Shown in pieces: positions 63,994 through 64,000 of a stretch of 64,000 nt of DNA. The position numbers were made by a program, and so were the translations under genes. The notes below the pieces were generated by a model. It worked only from the letters and a program-made list of their open reading frames with translations, was not told where the DNA came from and ran no database searches. Position 1 is the first letter of the stretch. Each line of letters starts with the position of its first letter. The stretch comes from CAZLKN01 sp964560135. GTDB taxonomy: Bacteria > Actinomycetota > JAICYB01. The stretch lies in NCBI GenBank assembly GCA_964560135.1, contig CAZLKN010000003.1, positions 60,743 through 124,742 of the forward strand, in the 5' to 3' direction.

Positions 63994-64000
63994 AACCCTC

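Overview
The window is a 64 kb stretch of a high-GC Gram-positive chromosome. Almost every gene and its order point to an actinobacterium: a DUF3499 protein, a GT2/DUF5719 fusion, phosphomannomutase-Trm112-SIS isomerase-SahH in a row, ComF-HPF-SecA, rho-rpmE-thyX-DUF1385-prfA-prmC, a WecA/MraY-type transferase leading into the atp operon, then murA. The lineage cannot be fixed from sequence alone. A deep-branching or uncultured class is my inference, because many accessory choices are not those of Mycobacterium or Streptomyces: genes for a cyclic 2,3-diphosphoglycerate route, a short SahH, and many apparently leaderless promoters.

Layout. 1-6.4 kb: an ECF sigma factor with a cut-off downstream gene, a coiled-coil protein with a histone-H1-like tail, and a giant GT2/membrane/DUF5719 protein. 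6.4-11.2 kb: a foreign island with visibly lower GC. It holds a decayed IS1-like transposase, an AAA ATPase, a decayed IS3-type transposase and a DNA methyltransferase fused to an Mrr-like nuclease domain, with a 10-bp inverted repeat at its outer edges. 11.3-12.4 kb: an isolated terminator and three small cysteine-rich proteins. 12.4-23.5 kb: a mannosylation and envelope-sugar block (GtrA, DPM-synthase-like GT2, a double GT-C mannosyltransferase, a sensor kinase, ManB, Trm112, PGI/PMI) followed by SahH. 23.5-29.2 kb: a Na+/H+ antiporter with an RCK domain, DUF389, ComF, HPF and a LuxR-type regulator. 29.3-40.1 kb: secA, prfB (with a programmed +1 frameshift), glycogen debranching enzyme, cDPG synthetase, 2-phosphoglycerate kinase, transaldolase, rho and rpmE. 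40.1-49.2 kb: MarR/YceI, thyX, DUF1385, a copper ATPase behind a CsoR-type operator, prfA-prmC, a LMW phosphatase and a WecA-like transferase. 49.2-56.7 kb: a tandem hairpin element and the complete atp operon. 56.7-64 kb: SpoIID-like protein, metalloprotease, murA, sirtuin, SCP2-like protein, MeaB and a RHH/PIN toxin-antitoxin pair.

How the genes work together. ManB, the SIS isomerase, the DPM-synthase-like GT2, GtrA and the PMT fusion together suggest supply, lipid loading, flipping and transfer of mannose. GDE, cDPG synthetase and 2PGK are translationally coupled or closely spaced, and sit in line with a transaldolase. They suggest that glycolytic 2-phosphoglycerate is diverted to (cyclic) 2,3-diphosphoglycerate. 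The best candidates for something undescribed are the ATPase plus methyltransferase-nuclease island and the cDPG gene pair in this host.
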